A stretch of DNA of 64,000 nt from Metabacillus schmidteae (GTDB taxonomy: Bacteria > Bacillota > Bacilli > Bacillales > Bacillaceae): positions 3,848,001 through 3,912,000 of the forward strand of contig NZ_CAESCH010000001.1 in NCBI RefSeq assembly GCF_903166545.1, in the 5' to 3' direction. The translations under genes and the position numbers were made by a program. Position 1 is the stretch's first letter, and the number at the start of each line of letters is the position of its first letter. Positions 42,149 through 51,644 of the stretch are shown piece by piece. The notes below the pieces were generated by a model. It ran no database searches. It saw only the letters and a list, made by a program, of their open reading frames with translations, and had not been told where the DNA came from.

Positions 42149-43579
42149 ATGGTTACGTTTATTTTGTCAGTATTATTATTAATAGTTGGATATTTCATAT
42201 ACTCGAAGGTGGTTGAAAGAGTTTTTGGAATAGATGACAAACGAATTACTCCGGCCTATGCAAAAACAGATGGCCTTGATTATATGCCAATGAGCTGGTG
42301 GAAGGCATCCTTAATTCAACTTCTAAATATTGCTGGACTAGGTCCTATCTTTGGAGCTATTATGGGAGCTTTATATGGTCCTGTTGCATTTATCTGGATT
42401 GTTATTGGCTGTTTATTTGCTGGAGCTGTACATGATTATTTCTCAGGAATGCTTTCAATCAAACATGGAGGAGAGCAATATCCTACATTAGTTGGTCGGT
42501 ATTTAGGCAAATCAGTAAAAACGATTATAAATATTATTTCAATCATCTTAATGATTTTAGTTGCAGCTGCGTTTACAGCAGGTCCTGCTCAGTTGGTTGA
42601 ACAGCTCACTCCTTTAAGTTACTCGTCATCATTACTGCTTATCTTTGTTTATTTTGTCTTGGCAGCTGTACTACCAATAAACAAACTAATCGGAAAGATT
42701 TATCCTATTTTTGGCTTCATTTTAATTATAATGGCTGTATCTATCGGCATTGCATTATTTTTTATGGACAATTCCATACCAAATCTTACTTTTGAAAATT
42801 TACATCCAGGAGAAATCCCTGTATGGCCATTATTAATGGTGACAATATCATGTGGTGCAATTTCTGGCTTTCATAGTACACAAAGCCCGATATTGGCTCG
42901 TACACTTAAGAGAGAAAGTGATGGGAGAAAAGTGTTTTTCGGTGCCATGGTTGCCGAAGGAATTATCGCACTAATATGGGCAGCAGCTGGAATGACGTTC
43001 TTTGGAGGAACAGACGGACTTCAAGGTGCACTTGCAGAAGGTGGAACAGCCGGTGTTGTTAATGAGATTAGCAAAACAACATTAGGTCAATTTGGAGGAA
43101 TATTAGCGATCCTGGGGGTTATCATTCTACCAATTACAACAGGAGATACAGCTTTACGTTCGTCTCGAATGATGCTTGTCGAATTATTAAGTAAGTTTGG
43201 AAATTTCGATTCAAAAATAAAAACATTACTTATGACGATTCCTGTAGTAGTTCCAACATATTTATTAACACAAATGGATTATACCTTCCTATGGCGTTAT
43301 GTTGGATGGACAAACCAAGTTGTTGCAACTGTTATGTTATGGACAGCTGCAATGTATTTATTGAAAAACGGAAAATTTCACTGGATATCGACTGTTCCGG
43401 CGTTCTTTATGACTGCAGTAACAGGATCATATATCTTTTATGCCCCGGAAGGATTTCAACTTTCTTATCAGACATCAATGATTTGTGGGTTAATCATATT
43501 TTTAGCTGTATTTATTTGGTTCCTAACTCAACTGAAAAAGCATAAAGGAAAGCCTATTTCTATTGAAAAAGCAGCATAA
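42149..43579 (+). CDS. CstA family carbon starvation / peptide transporter
   Basis: A 476-residue integral membrane protein with about twelve helices. QLLNIAGLGPIFGAIMGALYGP and the GAVHDYFSGMLSIKHGG segment are CstA family signatures. It is shorter than E. coli CstA (about 700), belonging to the short CstA group of Firmicutes. Members take up peptides or pyruvate at carbon limitation. GAGAGGGG precedes the ATG. The 318-bp gap before it is AT-rich without a clear operator. It is absent at this place in B. subtilis. Confidence 0.88.
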   Translation: MVTFILSVLLLIVGYFIYSKVVERVFGIDDKRITPAYAKTDGLDYMPMSWWKASLIQLLNIAGLGPIFGAIMGALYGPVAFIWIVIGCLFAGAVHDYFSGMLSIKHGGEQYPTLVGRYLGKSVKTIINIISIILMILVAAAFTAGPAQLVEQLTPLSYSSSLLLIFVYFVLAAVLPINKLIGKIYPIFGFILIIMAVSIGIALFFMDNSIPNLTFENLHPGEIPVWPLLMVTISCGAISGFHSTQSPILARTLKRESDGRKVFFGAMVAEGIIALIWAAAGMTFFGGTDGLQGALAEGGTAGVVNEISKTTLGQFGGILAILGVIILPITTGDTALRSSRMMLVELLSKFGNFDSKIKTLLMTIPVVVPTYLLTQMDYTFLWRYVGWTNQVVATVMLWTAAMYLLKNGKFHWISTVPAFFMTAVTGSYIFYAPEGFQLSYQTSMICGLIIFLAVFIWFLTQLKKHKGKPISIEKAA

Positions 43580-43580
43580 A

Positions 43581-43619
43581 CTAAAAGGCCAGCTCAATAA
43601 TAATGAGCCGGCCTTTTAG
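43581..43619. terminator. Bidirectional terminator between cstA-like gene and GerA-family gene
   Basis: A 16-bp stem CTAAAAGGCCAGCTCA / TGAGCCGGCCTTTTAG with one mismatch and a 7-nt loop, T-rich on both sides. Confidence 0.9.
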
Positions 43620-43627
43620 TTTATTAA

Positions 43628-45091
43628 TTACCTATCAGGATCCTGCGGATGTAAGAATGGCGGCCGTCTGTTTTTCAATGGCATTGGAGAGCGGAGTAAT
43701 ACATCCCGCATTCCTCGATAGTTGAATGGAATAAACGGATACAGGTAAGGAACATTAAATGATTTCATACGTGCAAGCATGATAATCCACCCTGTGATTC
43801 CCACGACAAAACCAATTACACCTAACCAAGCTGTAAAAATTAATAAAACGATTCGATAAATTCTATTAGCCAAGCTTAACTCATAACTAGGCGTTGCAAA
43901 TGTACCGATTGCAGCAATTGCCAAATACAAAATGACTTCATTGGTCAGTAAACCAACCTCAACCGCTACTTGACCAACCATTAAGGCAGCAACCAGCCCC
44001 AAAGCAGTCGCTAAAGAAGATGGTGTATGAATAGCTGCCATCCTTAGGATGTCGATTCCCAACTCAATTAACAAAAATTGCACAAATAAAGGCACCTGTC
44101 CAGGATCTTCTATGCCGATATACTTTAGATTATCAGGTAGTAGTTCCTGATGTTTCGCCAACAAGTACCAAAGAGGTAAAAGGAAAATTGATGCCCAGAC
44201 AGCTATAAATCGCACGATACGTAAATAAGCACCTACGATTGGTTTGTTCCGATATTCCTCAACATGTTGTAAATGGTGCCAGAATGTTGTTGGTGTAATG
44301 AGTGCACTAGGTGAACCATCTACAAAAACAATGACATGACCTTCATAAAGATGAGCTGCGGCAGTATCAGGTCTTTCTGTATACCTTACCATCGGATAAG
44401 GGTTAAAATGTCTTCCTGAAATAAATTCTTCAATCGTTTTTTCACCCATAGGAAGACCATCTGTATCAATTGCCTGCAAAGACTTCTTTAAGTCTTCTAC
44501 ATGTGATAAATCCGCGATGTCTTCTAAATAACAAACAACAACATCTGTTTTTGAACGTCTGCCCACCTGTAAATATTCCATTCTTAACGATCTGTCTCTC
44601 ACTCGACGTCTAGTTAAAGCTGTATTAAATACAATGGTTTCAACGTAACCATCTCTTGAGCCACGAACAACACGTTCCATATCAGGCTCTTGAGGACCAC
44701 GTACAGGGTATGTACGAGCATCAATTAAAATGATATGATCTATTCCATCAACAACAAGTGCAGTTGGCCCCGCTAACACTGTATGCACAACAGTATTTAA
44801 ATCATTTGTTTTATCTATTTCCACATAAGGAACATACGTTTTAAGCAATTTCTCCAATGTATGTTCTTCAATCTGTTCTGGTGTTAGTTCAGATAAATAT
44901 TTCATTAAATAATGAAGGATGTCATCCTTAACAAACCCGTCAACCATAAATAAAGCCATTCCACGCCCGGCATACTCAACATCTAATTGGATTACATCAA
45001 AACTTTTTTTGACTCCTAATCTCTCACTTAAATAAGCCGTATTGTCTTGTAAACTTTTTGTCGCTAATTTTTTTTCAACTTCATTAGACAT
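43628..45091 (-). CDS. GerA/SpoVAF-family spore germination protein
   Basis: A 487-residue protein of the germinant receptor A-subunit family: N-terminal hydrophilic domain (about 1-280) with VVRGSRDGYVETIVFNTALTRRRVRD, which is typical of GerAA and SpoVAF, then four to five membrane helices and a C-terminal tail with PYLYPFIPFNYRGMRD. It resembles SpoVAF as much as GerAA. No B or C subunit gene is adjacent, so it is an orphan. It should be made in the forespore; no sigma-G promoter was identified with confidence. Confidence 0.85.
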   Translation of the reverse strand: MSNEVEKKLATKSLQDNTAYLSERLGVKKSFDVIQLDVEYAGRGMALFMVDGFVKDDILHYLMKYLSELTPEQIEEHTLEKLLKTYVPYVEIDKTNDLNTVVHTVLAGPTALVVDGIDHIILIDARTYPVRGPQEPDMERVVRGSRDGYVETIVFNTALTRRRVRDRSLRMEYLQVGRRSKTDVVVCYLEDIADLSHVEDLKKSLQAIDTDGLPMGEKTIEEFISGRHFNPYPMVRYTERPDTAAAHLYEGHVIVFVDGSPSALITPTTFWHHLQHVEEYRNKPIVGAYLRIVRFIAVWASIFLLPLWYLLAKHQELLPDNLKYIGIEDPGQVPLFVQFLLIELGIDILRMAAIHTPSSLATALGLVAALMVGQVAVEVGLLTNEVILYLAIAAIGTFATPSYELSLANRIYRIVLLIFTAWLGVIGFVVGITGWIIMLARMKSFNVPYLYPFIPFNYRGMRDVLLRSPMPLKNRRPPFLHPQDPDR

Positions 45092-45268
45092 ATGTTTACT
45101 CCATTTCGTTTCCCAATTTGTTACTCATCTTTGACGAAATTTTGGTAAAACATACCTGTATATTTACTTTCTTACTTGTACACATAATTTCTGTGTGACC
45201 TACTAATTAACTTTCACTTTTTCATCTAGAGGTTAGGTAGAATAATGTTTTCTAGCCATAAAAGTAAA

Positions 45269-45315
45269 AGAAGGATAGCTCATTGAACTAATTGATATTC
45301 AATGACTTTCCTTCT
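45269..45315 (-). terminator. Probable terminator of gluP
   Basis: A two-part hairpin: AGAAGGA / TCCTTCT outer stem and TCATTGAA / TTCAATGA inner stem. On the minus strand TTTTACTTTTAT follows. Confidence 0.65.
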
Positions 45316-45371
45316 TCTGCAAAGATACTTCTCATTCAGTTGTTATCATTTAAGTTGAAGATTGAACATAT

Positions 45372-46913
45372 TCACTTAGCGGTTAATTCATCTTTTAATG
45401 CTTGGTATTGTTTGTTATTGGGATCATATTTTAATGCTTGATTTACCTCTTCTAATGCTTGATCATTATTTTGTTGATTCGCATATAAAATGGCCAAATT
45501 ATAATGTGCCGGATGGTAGCTGTCATCATCTGAGATAATTTGCTGTAGGTAGTCAATTGCTTCATCATATTTTTGCAATTGGATAGCAGCTACCGAGAAT
45601 AGAAACATTACATCATTAGTTTTGTAATCAGCAGAAACAGATTCATGTAAATAGTTATAAGCATCTTCAAACTTCTCATCTTGAATAAGCTCCTGTCCTT
45701 TTAATGCAACATATTCAGGGTATTGTTCCTCGGCTTGGTTCATACCAAATTGATACAATCCTAATAAGAGCACAAGCGACCCAATGATCCCAATTATTCT
45801 TAAAAAGACCTTTTTATGGTGAGGAAGCTGAACGATAAGTGCTGCCAAAAAGCCACCTATCAGTCCACCAATATGTCCTGCGTTATCTATATTTGGAATC
45901 ACAAATCCTAAAGCTATATTAATCCCTACTACAATAAGTAAGTTAGAACCCATTGTTCTAAAGAAAACTTTTCGATTATAGACACCAAGAAATAATAATG
46001 CCCCAAAACATCCAAAAATAGCGCCTGATGCCCCAGCCGATACAAATGGACTAAAAGCAAAGCTGACTAGTGAACCTGAAACACCTGCAACTATATAAAT
46101 GAATAAAAACTTCCATTTTCCATATGCTCTTTCAACAGCTGGACCTATGTAAAACAATGCAAAGCTATTCATAAGTAAATGTAAAAAACCAATATGTAAG
46201 ATTATAGGTGAAACAAAACGCCACCATTCTCCTTCATAAATAAGAGGATTAAACTTTGCTCCAAATTGTATTAATGTTTCGGTATTGGTACTTCCACCAT
46301 TAAGTTCTAATACGAGAAACATAAGAATTTGTATAGCAAGAAAGACATTTGTAAAGAATGGTTTCCCATTTTGGAATAACTTTCTTTCAGCATCCCTCAA
46401 TTCCTTCTGATAACTACTAACCTTCTTTCGAATAACCTGAATATCTTCCTCATTGATCTCTTTATTAGAAAGAATTTCTTGAACATCTAAATGAATCGTC
46501 ATGGCTTGTTGAATTTTTTCTAAACTTTCTTCAAGATTATCATTTCTCACCATCATTGACGTAATATCGATTTTCCCTTTATACCCTTCACTATATCCTT
46601 TAATAAAAACATCCGGATAATCGTCCACTGGTGCCAAAGGTGAAAAATAAATATTTAAAACCGTAAGTGGACCTCTTACACCACTTTTTAAAAGTTGTTC
46701 AAATCTCCTGCCAGATTGTTCAATATCTACTGCAAGTGTATTTCCCCAATCAACATCCGCTCTTCTTAGTCGAATAAGAGAAAATTGTTTCTTTCGATGA
46801 GGTTGAAGAACTATTTCGTTCCCATCTTGAGAAACCGCTATTATTGTAAAATTTTGTTCCACTACTAATTGATCAATAATTGACCAATAGACAAAATCTT
46901 GTTCAAACGCCAT
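45372..46913 (-). CDS. gluP: Rhomboid intramembrane serine protease with TPR tail
   Basis: 513 residues, close to B. subtilis GluP/YqgP (507). A cytoplasmic N-terminal domain (1-180) precedes a rhomboid core of about six or seven helices, with catalytic Ser296 in GASGAIFG and His347 in NAGHIGG, then two or more tetratricopeptide repeats (about 410-510). In B. subtilis YqgP cleaves the magnesium transporter MgtE together with FtsH when manganese is high. Presence of mntR in the same window is of interest but not proof of linkage. Confidence 0.94.
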   Translation of the reverse strand: MAFEQDFVYWSIIDQLVVEQNFTIIAVSQDGNEIVLQPHRKKQFSLIRLRRADVDWGNTLAVDIEQSGRRFEQLLKSGVRGPLTVLNIYFSPLAPVDDYPDVFIKGYSEGYKGKIDITSMMVRNDNLEESLEKIQQAMTIHLDVQEILSNKEINEEDIQVIRKKVSSYQKELRDAERKLFQNGKPFFTNVFLAIQILMFLVLELNGGSTNTETLIQFGAKFNPLIYEGEWWRFVSPIILHIGFLHLLMNSFALFYIGPAVERAYGKWKFLFIYIVAGVSGSLVSFAFSPFVSAGASGAIFGCFGALLFLGVYNRKVFFRTMGSNLLIVVGINIALGFVIPNIDNAGHIGGLIGGFLAALIVQLPHHKKVFLRIIGIIGSLVLLLGLYQFGMNQAEEQYPEYVALKGQELIQDEKFEDAYNYLHESVSADYKTNDVMFLFSVAAIQLQKYDEAIDYLQQIISDDDSYHPAHYNLAILYANQQNNDQALEEVNQALKYDPNNKQYQALKDELTAK

Positions 46914-47000
46914 ATCATCCGCTCCGTCATCTTTTTCTTTATTATATCAATTCCTCAAAATGTTTAGAAAGAAAACTGCCCTTTTTGCTCTTAATATGTA

Positions 47001-47031
47001 AAAAAGCTGACATCACAGTGAACGTCAGCTT
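47001..47031 (-). terminator. Terminator of yqgO
   Basis: AAGCTGAC / GTCAGCTT with a 12-nt loop and TTTTT on the minus strand. Confidence 0.85.
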
Positions 47032-47041
47032 ACGATAAATA

Positions 47042-47209
47042 TCAATGGAATGCACGATTTACAAAACGATCTCGAATGAACGGTATTCTCATCGATAAAT
47101 TGATAAAATAGCTTCGCAACTGTGGATTACCTAACACAAAATTCACAATGCGATATCGATAACGATATAATGCAAATGAACCAGCCAATAGCACAATTAA
47201 TCGTCTCAT
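47042..47209 (-). CDS. yqgO: Small protein YqgO
   Basis: A 55-residue protein beginning MRRLIVLLAGSFALYRYRYR and ending FIRDRFVNRAFH: one short hydrophobic segment and many Arg. GGAGGG is followed by ATGATGATG; the third ATG (47209) has the best spacing. Position upstream of gluP matches YqgO of B. subtilis. Function unknown. Confidence 0.78.
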   Translation of the reverse strand: MRRLIVLLAGSFALYRYRYRIVNFVLGNPQLRSYFINLSMRIPFIRDRFVNRAFH

Positions 47210-47264
47210 CATCATCCCTCCTCTTTATATCTTTAGTAGGAGAAGCAATTTTTATCCTTTTAAT

Positions 47265-48041
47265 CTACAGAATAAGTAAGGATAAACATGTTGTTAAGAC
47301 AATGGATAAGATATTGACGGCATCATTATCTAAAAAAGAAAATGAGTTTGTTTTTAAACCATGTTGTTGGCAATGTATATCTTTTTCAGTCACTTTATGA
47401 CAAGCACTACATTTATATTTAACCTGGACAGTTTGACCTAGTATTGTATCGAAAATATTTCCTAGGAAACCAAACAAACCTATTACAAAAAGATTCCTCA
47501 TTGATAAATCAAACATATAAACTGCTACTATTGCAATAAAACAAGCTCCCGCTATTGCTGCAAATGTACCTAAAATAGAAACAGCACCTGACGTACCTCG
47601 TTCCACCTTTTTTAATGTCAATAGCAGCCTTGGTTGACCTTTACTTAATGTTCCTATTTCGGATGCCCAAGTATCTGAATTTGCCGCAGCTAATGAAATG
47701 CTAAATAACACTGTATAGATAATCGAGTTACTGGTATCAACCAATGAAAAAACCGCTATAAAAGCGGGGACTCCACCATTGGCAAAAACTTGAATAATAT
47801 CTCGCTGATCTTGCTTTTTTAACATATCCTGTAAAGAGTCTTTTCGTTTAGATTTTATTTTTCCCCACATATTTGATGTGACAAAAAAGCAGCCTAGTAA
47901 AAGCAGTCCTTCCCAGGAAAATCCAATATGAATTGCAGAGCCAACAAACATTGCCCCAATCATTCCGCTCTTAGTTAAGGTTTTTGATTTCCATGCCACA
48001 AAAGAAAGGAAAAGGATAAAAAGGATGCCCAATACCATCAT
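47265..48041 (-). CDS. DUF92 (TMEM19-like) membrane protein
   Basis: A 258-residue integral membrane protein with about six helices, GMIGAMFVGSAIHIGFSWEG near the N terminus and SLAAANSDTWASEIGTLS, the signature of DUF92. The family includes plant VTE6 phytyl phosphate kinase, so it may act on an isoprenoid phosphate. A CSACHKVT-HCQQH cysteine/histidine set lies near residue 210. Its start is adjacent to the yqgN stop (no gap), indicating an operon with yqgN. Confidence 0.85.
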   Translation of the reverse strand: MMVLGILFILFLSFVAWKSKTLTKSGMIGAMFVGSAIHIGFSWEGLLLLGCFFVTSNMWGKIKSKRKDSLQDMLKKQDQRDIIQVFANGGVPAFIAVFSLVDTSNSIIYTVLFSISLAAANSDTWASEIGTLSKGQPRLLLTLKKVERGTSGAVSILGTFAAIAGACFIAIVAVYMFDLSMRNLFVIGLFGFLGNIFDTILGQTVQVKYKCSACHKVTEKDIHCQQHGLKTNSFSFLDNDAVNILSIVLTTCLSLLIL

Positions 48042-48599
48042 TTACTTTACTTCTCCCAGTTCAGTAATTAGGTCCTTGACAGGTATATCATGAGGTTCTC
48101 TAGGAATAAGATTAAATAATTGAAAGGAAAATGCCAATGAAATGGTATAACCATGATAGCTCTTTAAGTAACGATCATAATACCCGCCACCATACCCAAT
48201 TCGATACCCTTCCTGATCAAAGCAAATACCTGGAACGATCATAAGGTCAATATCTTCAGAATAAACGGGTGTTGTTTCACTTTCGATCGGCTCCTTTATG
48301 CCAAAAAATACGGTCTCAAGCTGCTGAAAGGAATCTATTTTCCGAAATATCATTGTATTTGATTTTGGATCACATTTAGGAACTACAACCTGTTTTTTTT
48401 CATGCCAAGCTTTTTCGATGATATTTGTTGTATCAACTTCTCTTCCACGAGATACGGTTACAGCAATTGTTTTAGCATTGGTCCAATTACGAAGTGAAAA
48501 TAAGTGCTTATGTATTTTCGTGCAGCCTTTTGTAAAAGTATTTGTATTTAATTCCTCTAATTTGTTTTTTACCAGTTCCCTTAAATGGCTCTTTTCCAA
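48042..48599 (-). CDS. yqgN: 5-formyltetrahydrofolate cyclo-ligase
   Basis: A 185-residue enzyme that converts 5-formyl-THF and ATP to 5,10-methenyl-THF. VTVSRGREVDTT, the ATP/folate loop GYRIGYGGGYYDRYL and the VPGICFD segment are clear. AGGAGG lies before the ATG at 48599. The glycine cleavage system in this window feeds the same one-carbon pool. It follows rpmG, which has its own terminator. Confidence 0.94.
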   Translation of the reverse strand: MEKSHLRELVKNKLEELNTNTFTKGCTKIHKHLFSLRNWTNAKTIAVTVSRGREVDTTNIIEKAWHEKKQVVVPKCDPKSNTMIFRKIDSFQQLETVFFGIKEPIESETTPVYSEDIDLMIVPGICFDQEGYRIGYGGGYYDRYLKSYHGYTISLAFSFQLFNLIPREPHDIPVKDLITELGEVK

Positions 48600-48628
48600 T
48601 TGAAAAGCCTCCTTTTTAGACTACAAAA

Positions 48629-48659
48629 CAAAAAAACAGTAGGAATAAATATCCTACTG
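48629..48659 (-). terminator. Terminator of rpmG
   Basis: CAGTAGGA / TCCTACTG stem with a 7-nt loop and TTTTTTT on the minus strand. Confidence 0.88.
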
Positions 48660-48660
48660 C

Positions 48661-48810
48661 TTACTTTGTTTCACGGTGTACTGTCATTTTTTTCTCTCTT
48701 GAGCAGTATTTTTTAAGCTCAAGACGATCTGGATTATTACGTTTATTCTTTTTAGAAATATAGTTACGTTCGCCACAATCAGTGCAAGCTAAAGTAATAT
48801 TTACACGCAT
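48661..48810 (-). CDS. rpmG: 50S ribosomal protein L33
   Basis: A 49-residue protein of normal L33 length: [21 protein letters not shown] at the start and [15 protein letters not shown] at the end. The first zinc pair (Cys9, Cys12) is intact, but the second pair has only Cys36 because the expected CPxC reads CSRE, a partly degenerate (C-minus-like) form. GGAGGG precedes the ATG. B. subtilis carries rpmGA at this place. Confidence 0.93.
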   Translation of the reverse strand: MRVNITLACTDCGERNYISKKNKRNNPDRLELKKYCSREKKMTVHRETK

Positions 48811-48923
48811 GTTTCTTTCCCTCCAAACATAAAAAACTATAAAACAAATCAGACTTTAATATAATACCATTATTAATTAACAAATTCCACATGTATTTTA
48901 TTATTTTTAATTTTAACAGAATA

Positions 48924-50111
48924 TTAATGGTCAACCACGCTGCTATATAGTGAGATTGTTTTTTCGATAATAGTTAACCATTGATATTCCTCCTTCATTG
49001 CCTGATTCCCGAAACATGCAATTTTCTCCATTTCCCTTGCATTCTCCAGGTAAAAATGTAACCTTTCTGCTAAATACACGCTTGAAACTTGATCAACGAT
49101 TATCCCTCGCTGATCTCTTAATATTTCTTTTAACCCGCCAGTATTAAAAGCTATAACTGGTTTTGCTAAGGCCATTCCCTCTAAAGCAACAATACCAAAA
49201 GGTTCATACAAGCTTGGGATCACTAACATCTCACATTTAGATAGTAAAGTATTTCGTTCTTTCTCATTAAGAAAGCCAACAAAAATAACTTTTGACTCTA
49301 ATCCGTGTATTTCTACAATCTTTTTTAGTTCTCTTTCATATGGACCACTGCCAGCTAACACAAGTTTTAAGGCTGGAAATTTGTGCTGGATCATTGAAAA
49401 GGCATCAACGAAAACCTGAAACCCCTTTTCTTTCACCATTCTACCTACCCCTAATAAAAATGGCTTTGTTATAAATGGAAATCTTTTTAAAGCTTCATCT
49501 TTACTCAAGAGCCTTTTCATATTTTCCAAAACAATGCCGTTTGGTATAACCGATATGGAAGCATATTGATCTACCATACGTTTTACCAATATGTTTTCCA
49601 TATAATGACTACATACAATGATATGATCAGAGTGCAGCAGCAGTTGATCTTCATGTTTTACAATTTTATCTATGACTTTTCCGTTATTAAATTGCTTCCG
49701 TTCTTTTTCAGTTGAATGAAAAGTAGTAATAAAAGGTTTTCTTAGCACCTTCTTTATTTGATATGCTGTTATTGAAAAGAACCAATCATGAACATGAATA
49801 AGATCAAAATTCAAATGTAGATCTTGAAGAATAAATTGAGTAAATCGGAAATTTAAATTCATAAAATAATCTGGTAAGCCTTTTGATTGCTCTTGCCAAG
49901 GTAGCAAACGAAAAATGTGGATTCCATCTTCACTTATATACGATTCTTTTCCTGTGTGTGAGAGTGTCATGACTATAAATGTCACATTATACTCTGAGCC
50001 TGTTCGAACAAGGTCATTTACATGTCTGCCAAGCCCTCCAATCAACTGATCACCATATTCAGTTGTAAGAAGCAGTACAGTCTTAACATTAGGCATAAAT
50101 AATTTATTCAT
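48924..50111 (-). CDS. yqgM: Glycosyltransferase family 4 protein YqgM
   Basis: A 395-residue GT-B fold enzyme: N-terminal acceptor domain with GGLGRHVNDLVRTG, and a C-terminal donor domain with GVGRMVKEKGFQVFVDAF and the EPFGIVALEGMALAKPVIA signature (EX7E). Substrates are unknown; the family uses UDP- or ADP-sugars. It overlaps the DUF4912-like gene by 8 bp. YqgM is present at this place in B. subtilis. Confidence 0.9.
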   Translation of the reverse strand: MNKLFMPNVKTVLLLTTEYGDQLIGGLGRHVNDLVRTGSEYNVTFIVMTLSHTGKESYISEDGIHIFRLLPWQEQSKGLPDYFMNLNFRFTQFILQDLHLNFDLIHVHDWFFSITAYQIKKVLRKPFITTFHSTEKERKQFNNGKVIDKIVKHEDQLLLHSDHIIVCSHYMENILVKRMVDQYASISVIPNGIVLENMKRLLSKDEALKRFPFITKPFLLGVGRMVKEKGFQVFVDAFSMIQHKFPALKLVLAGSGPYERELKKIVEIHGLESKVIFVGFLNEKERNTLLSKCEMLVIPSLYEPFGIVALEGMALAKPVIAFNTGGLKEILRDQRGIIVDQVSSVYLAERLHFYLENAREMEKIACFGNQAMKEEYQWLTIIEKTISLYSSVVDH

Positions 50112-50562
50112 ATACTGTGTACCCGGAGAAAGAAGATAACCAATTACTATTAGTTAATACTTCCTTCCAATTATCATTGCTTGATTTTATAGTATTGTCA
50201 GAAATTATGATCGAGTTGGATTTTCTAATTGTAATCGTTTCGTTTTGAGAATTATGTACCACTAGTTCACAATAATAGTTGCCTTTTATTGGCGAAGGTA
50301 GATCTATTAATCCGCTACTTTCTGTTACATATAGCGTTACCATCTCTTTATTTTCTTTACCTCTATACAAATTAACTGTAATAATTAAATCACAGAAATC
50401 TTCACACAGAATCTCTGTAATAATGTTTTGTGTAGAAGAGATTACATTCCAAGTAATGATAATATGTTTTGGATATGGAACAATTTCAAGATAATCGACA
50501 GAAATAGAGGGCTGTTTACGTACTATATATTGTTCGACATTATCATAAAAACCAGAGCTCAT
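50104..50562 (-). CDS. DUF4912-like protein
   Basis: A 152-residue soluble protein, mostly beta strands, with IIITWNVIS near residue 34 and GNYYCELVVHNS near 95. This layout resembles DUF4912 proteins found beside glycosyltransferases; the match is from memory. Its 8-bp overlap with yqgM suggests a joint role. No signal peptide. Confidence 0.65.
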   Translation of the reverse strand: MSSGFYDNVEQYIVRKQPSISVDYLEIVPYPKHIIITWNVISSTQNIITEILCEDFCDLIITVNLYRGKENKEMVTLYVTESSGLIDLPSPIKGNYYCELVVHNSQNETITIRKSNSIIISDNTIKSSNDNWKEVLTNSNWLSSFSGYTVYE

Positions 50563-50741
50563 ATGTTACCTCTTCTTTCGTTATCATGTTTTCTTTATCT
50601 TAACATGATTAAATTGTATCAGTGGAATTTCACAAAAAAGAAATATCGTCAAAAAACTACAATTTCTACAAAATATCACTTCTTTCAGATGAGAATTTAT
50701 GATATAAAGGTAGAGGGAAATAATCTAAGAAGGTGAAAAAT

Positions 50742-51101
50742 ATGACTATAATGATTATCATTTTGTTTATTATAAGCATTGCGCTTATCGGTATATCTTT
50801 CTTCCAACGCGACAATGTAAAAGAACTTCAACAGGAATTAGACCATCTTCAATTGTCTGCGATGCAAGAGATCTACAAGCTAAAAAAGAAAATGCGAGTT
50901 GTGGAAGAAGAGTTACTACAAAATGACGCTCCATTAAAAGAACAGAATAGCTCAATTCAAGATGAGGAAAAAGGAAACCCTTCACGTATACTTGCTAAGT
51001 ATCGCCAAGGAATGTCTATTGAAGCTATTGCATTATCGGAGGCAACTTCTGTAGAAGAAGTGAAATTAATCGTTAATCAGAATGAGAGGGTATTAACATG
51101 A
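50742..51101 (+). CDS. Membrane-anchored coiled-coil protein with C-terminal helix-turn-helix-like segment
   Basis: 119 residues from the ATG at 50742 (AAGGTG upstream). One N-terminal membrane helix (about 3-19), a coiled coil (about 25-65), and a C-terminal helical segment RILAKYRQGMSIEAIALSEATSVEEVKLIV that looks like a small helix-turn-helix. Its stop overlaps the start of the next gene (ATGA). I do not recognise a named family. Confidence 0.7.
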   Translation: MTIMIIILFIISIALIGISFFQRDNVKELQQELDHLQLSAMQEIYKLKKKMRVVEEELLQNDAPLKEQNSSIQDEEKGNPSRILAKYRQGMSIEAIALSEATSVEEVKLIVNQNERVLT

Positions 51102-51601
51102 GTAAGAAAGGCTTTCAGGCATTTGCAGCAGGTATGATCGTAGCAACCTCTGTACTTGGTGGAACCTACCTTCTTTCAGGTAATCAACAAGCAGCAGAGG
51201 CTGGCACTGAACAAGAACTCTCTGAGAATGAAGTAGAAAAGTTCTTAACAAGCAAACAGCAAACAGCCATTTCAATTGATGAATATGAAGAATTACTTGC
51301 AACAAAGAATGCAGAGGTAACTGAAGAAGCTCCAAAAGAAAAAACTACTGATACTACACAAGCAACAGAAAAGACTGAAGAAAAAAAAGAGGAAGTCATA
51401 AAATATAATGTGACAATAAAAGCTGGAATGACTACAAGCGAAGTTTCGGATTTATTAGAACAAAATGGAATTATTTCTGACTCCTTTGAATTTGATCAGT
51501 ACTTAATTAAAAATAACTATCATACGAAAGTGCAGTTAGGCACATTTGAGGTACAAAAAGGCATGTCGCATAACCAACTTGCAGAAGCTATCACAAGATA
51601 G
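51098..51601 (+). CDS. MltG-like N-terminal domain protein without catalytic domain
   Basis: A 167-residue protein: N-terminal membrane anchor (about 6-27), an acidic Thr/Glu/Lys linker (about 55-100), and a C-terminal LysM-like/YceG N-terminal domain (VTIKAGMTTSEVSDLLEQNGII ... GTFEVQKGMSHNQLAEAI). The lytic transglycosylase domain of MltG is absent, so it is not an enzyme by itself. It is translationally coupled to the upstream gene and ends at a strong terminator. Confidence 0.75.
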   Translation: MSKKGFQAFAAGMIVATSVLGGTYLLSGNQQAAEAGTEQELSENEVEKFLTSKQQTAISIDEYEELLATKNAEVTEEAPKEKTTDTTQATEKTEEKKEEVIKYNVTIKAGMTTSEVSDLLEQNGIISDSFEFDQYLIKNNYHTKVQLGTFEVQKGMSHNQLAEAITR

Positions 51602-51603
51602 AC

Positions 51604-51635
51604 AAAAACAGCTAAGACACATCTTAGCTGTTTTT
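51604..51635. terminator. Bidirectional terminator between the MltG-like gene and phoU
   Basis: A 14-bp perfect stem AAAAACAGCTAAGA / TCTTAGCTGTTTTT with a CACA loop. Confidence 0.92.
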
Positions 51636-51644
51636 ATTTTTAAC

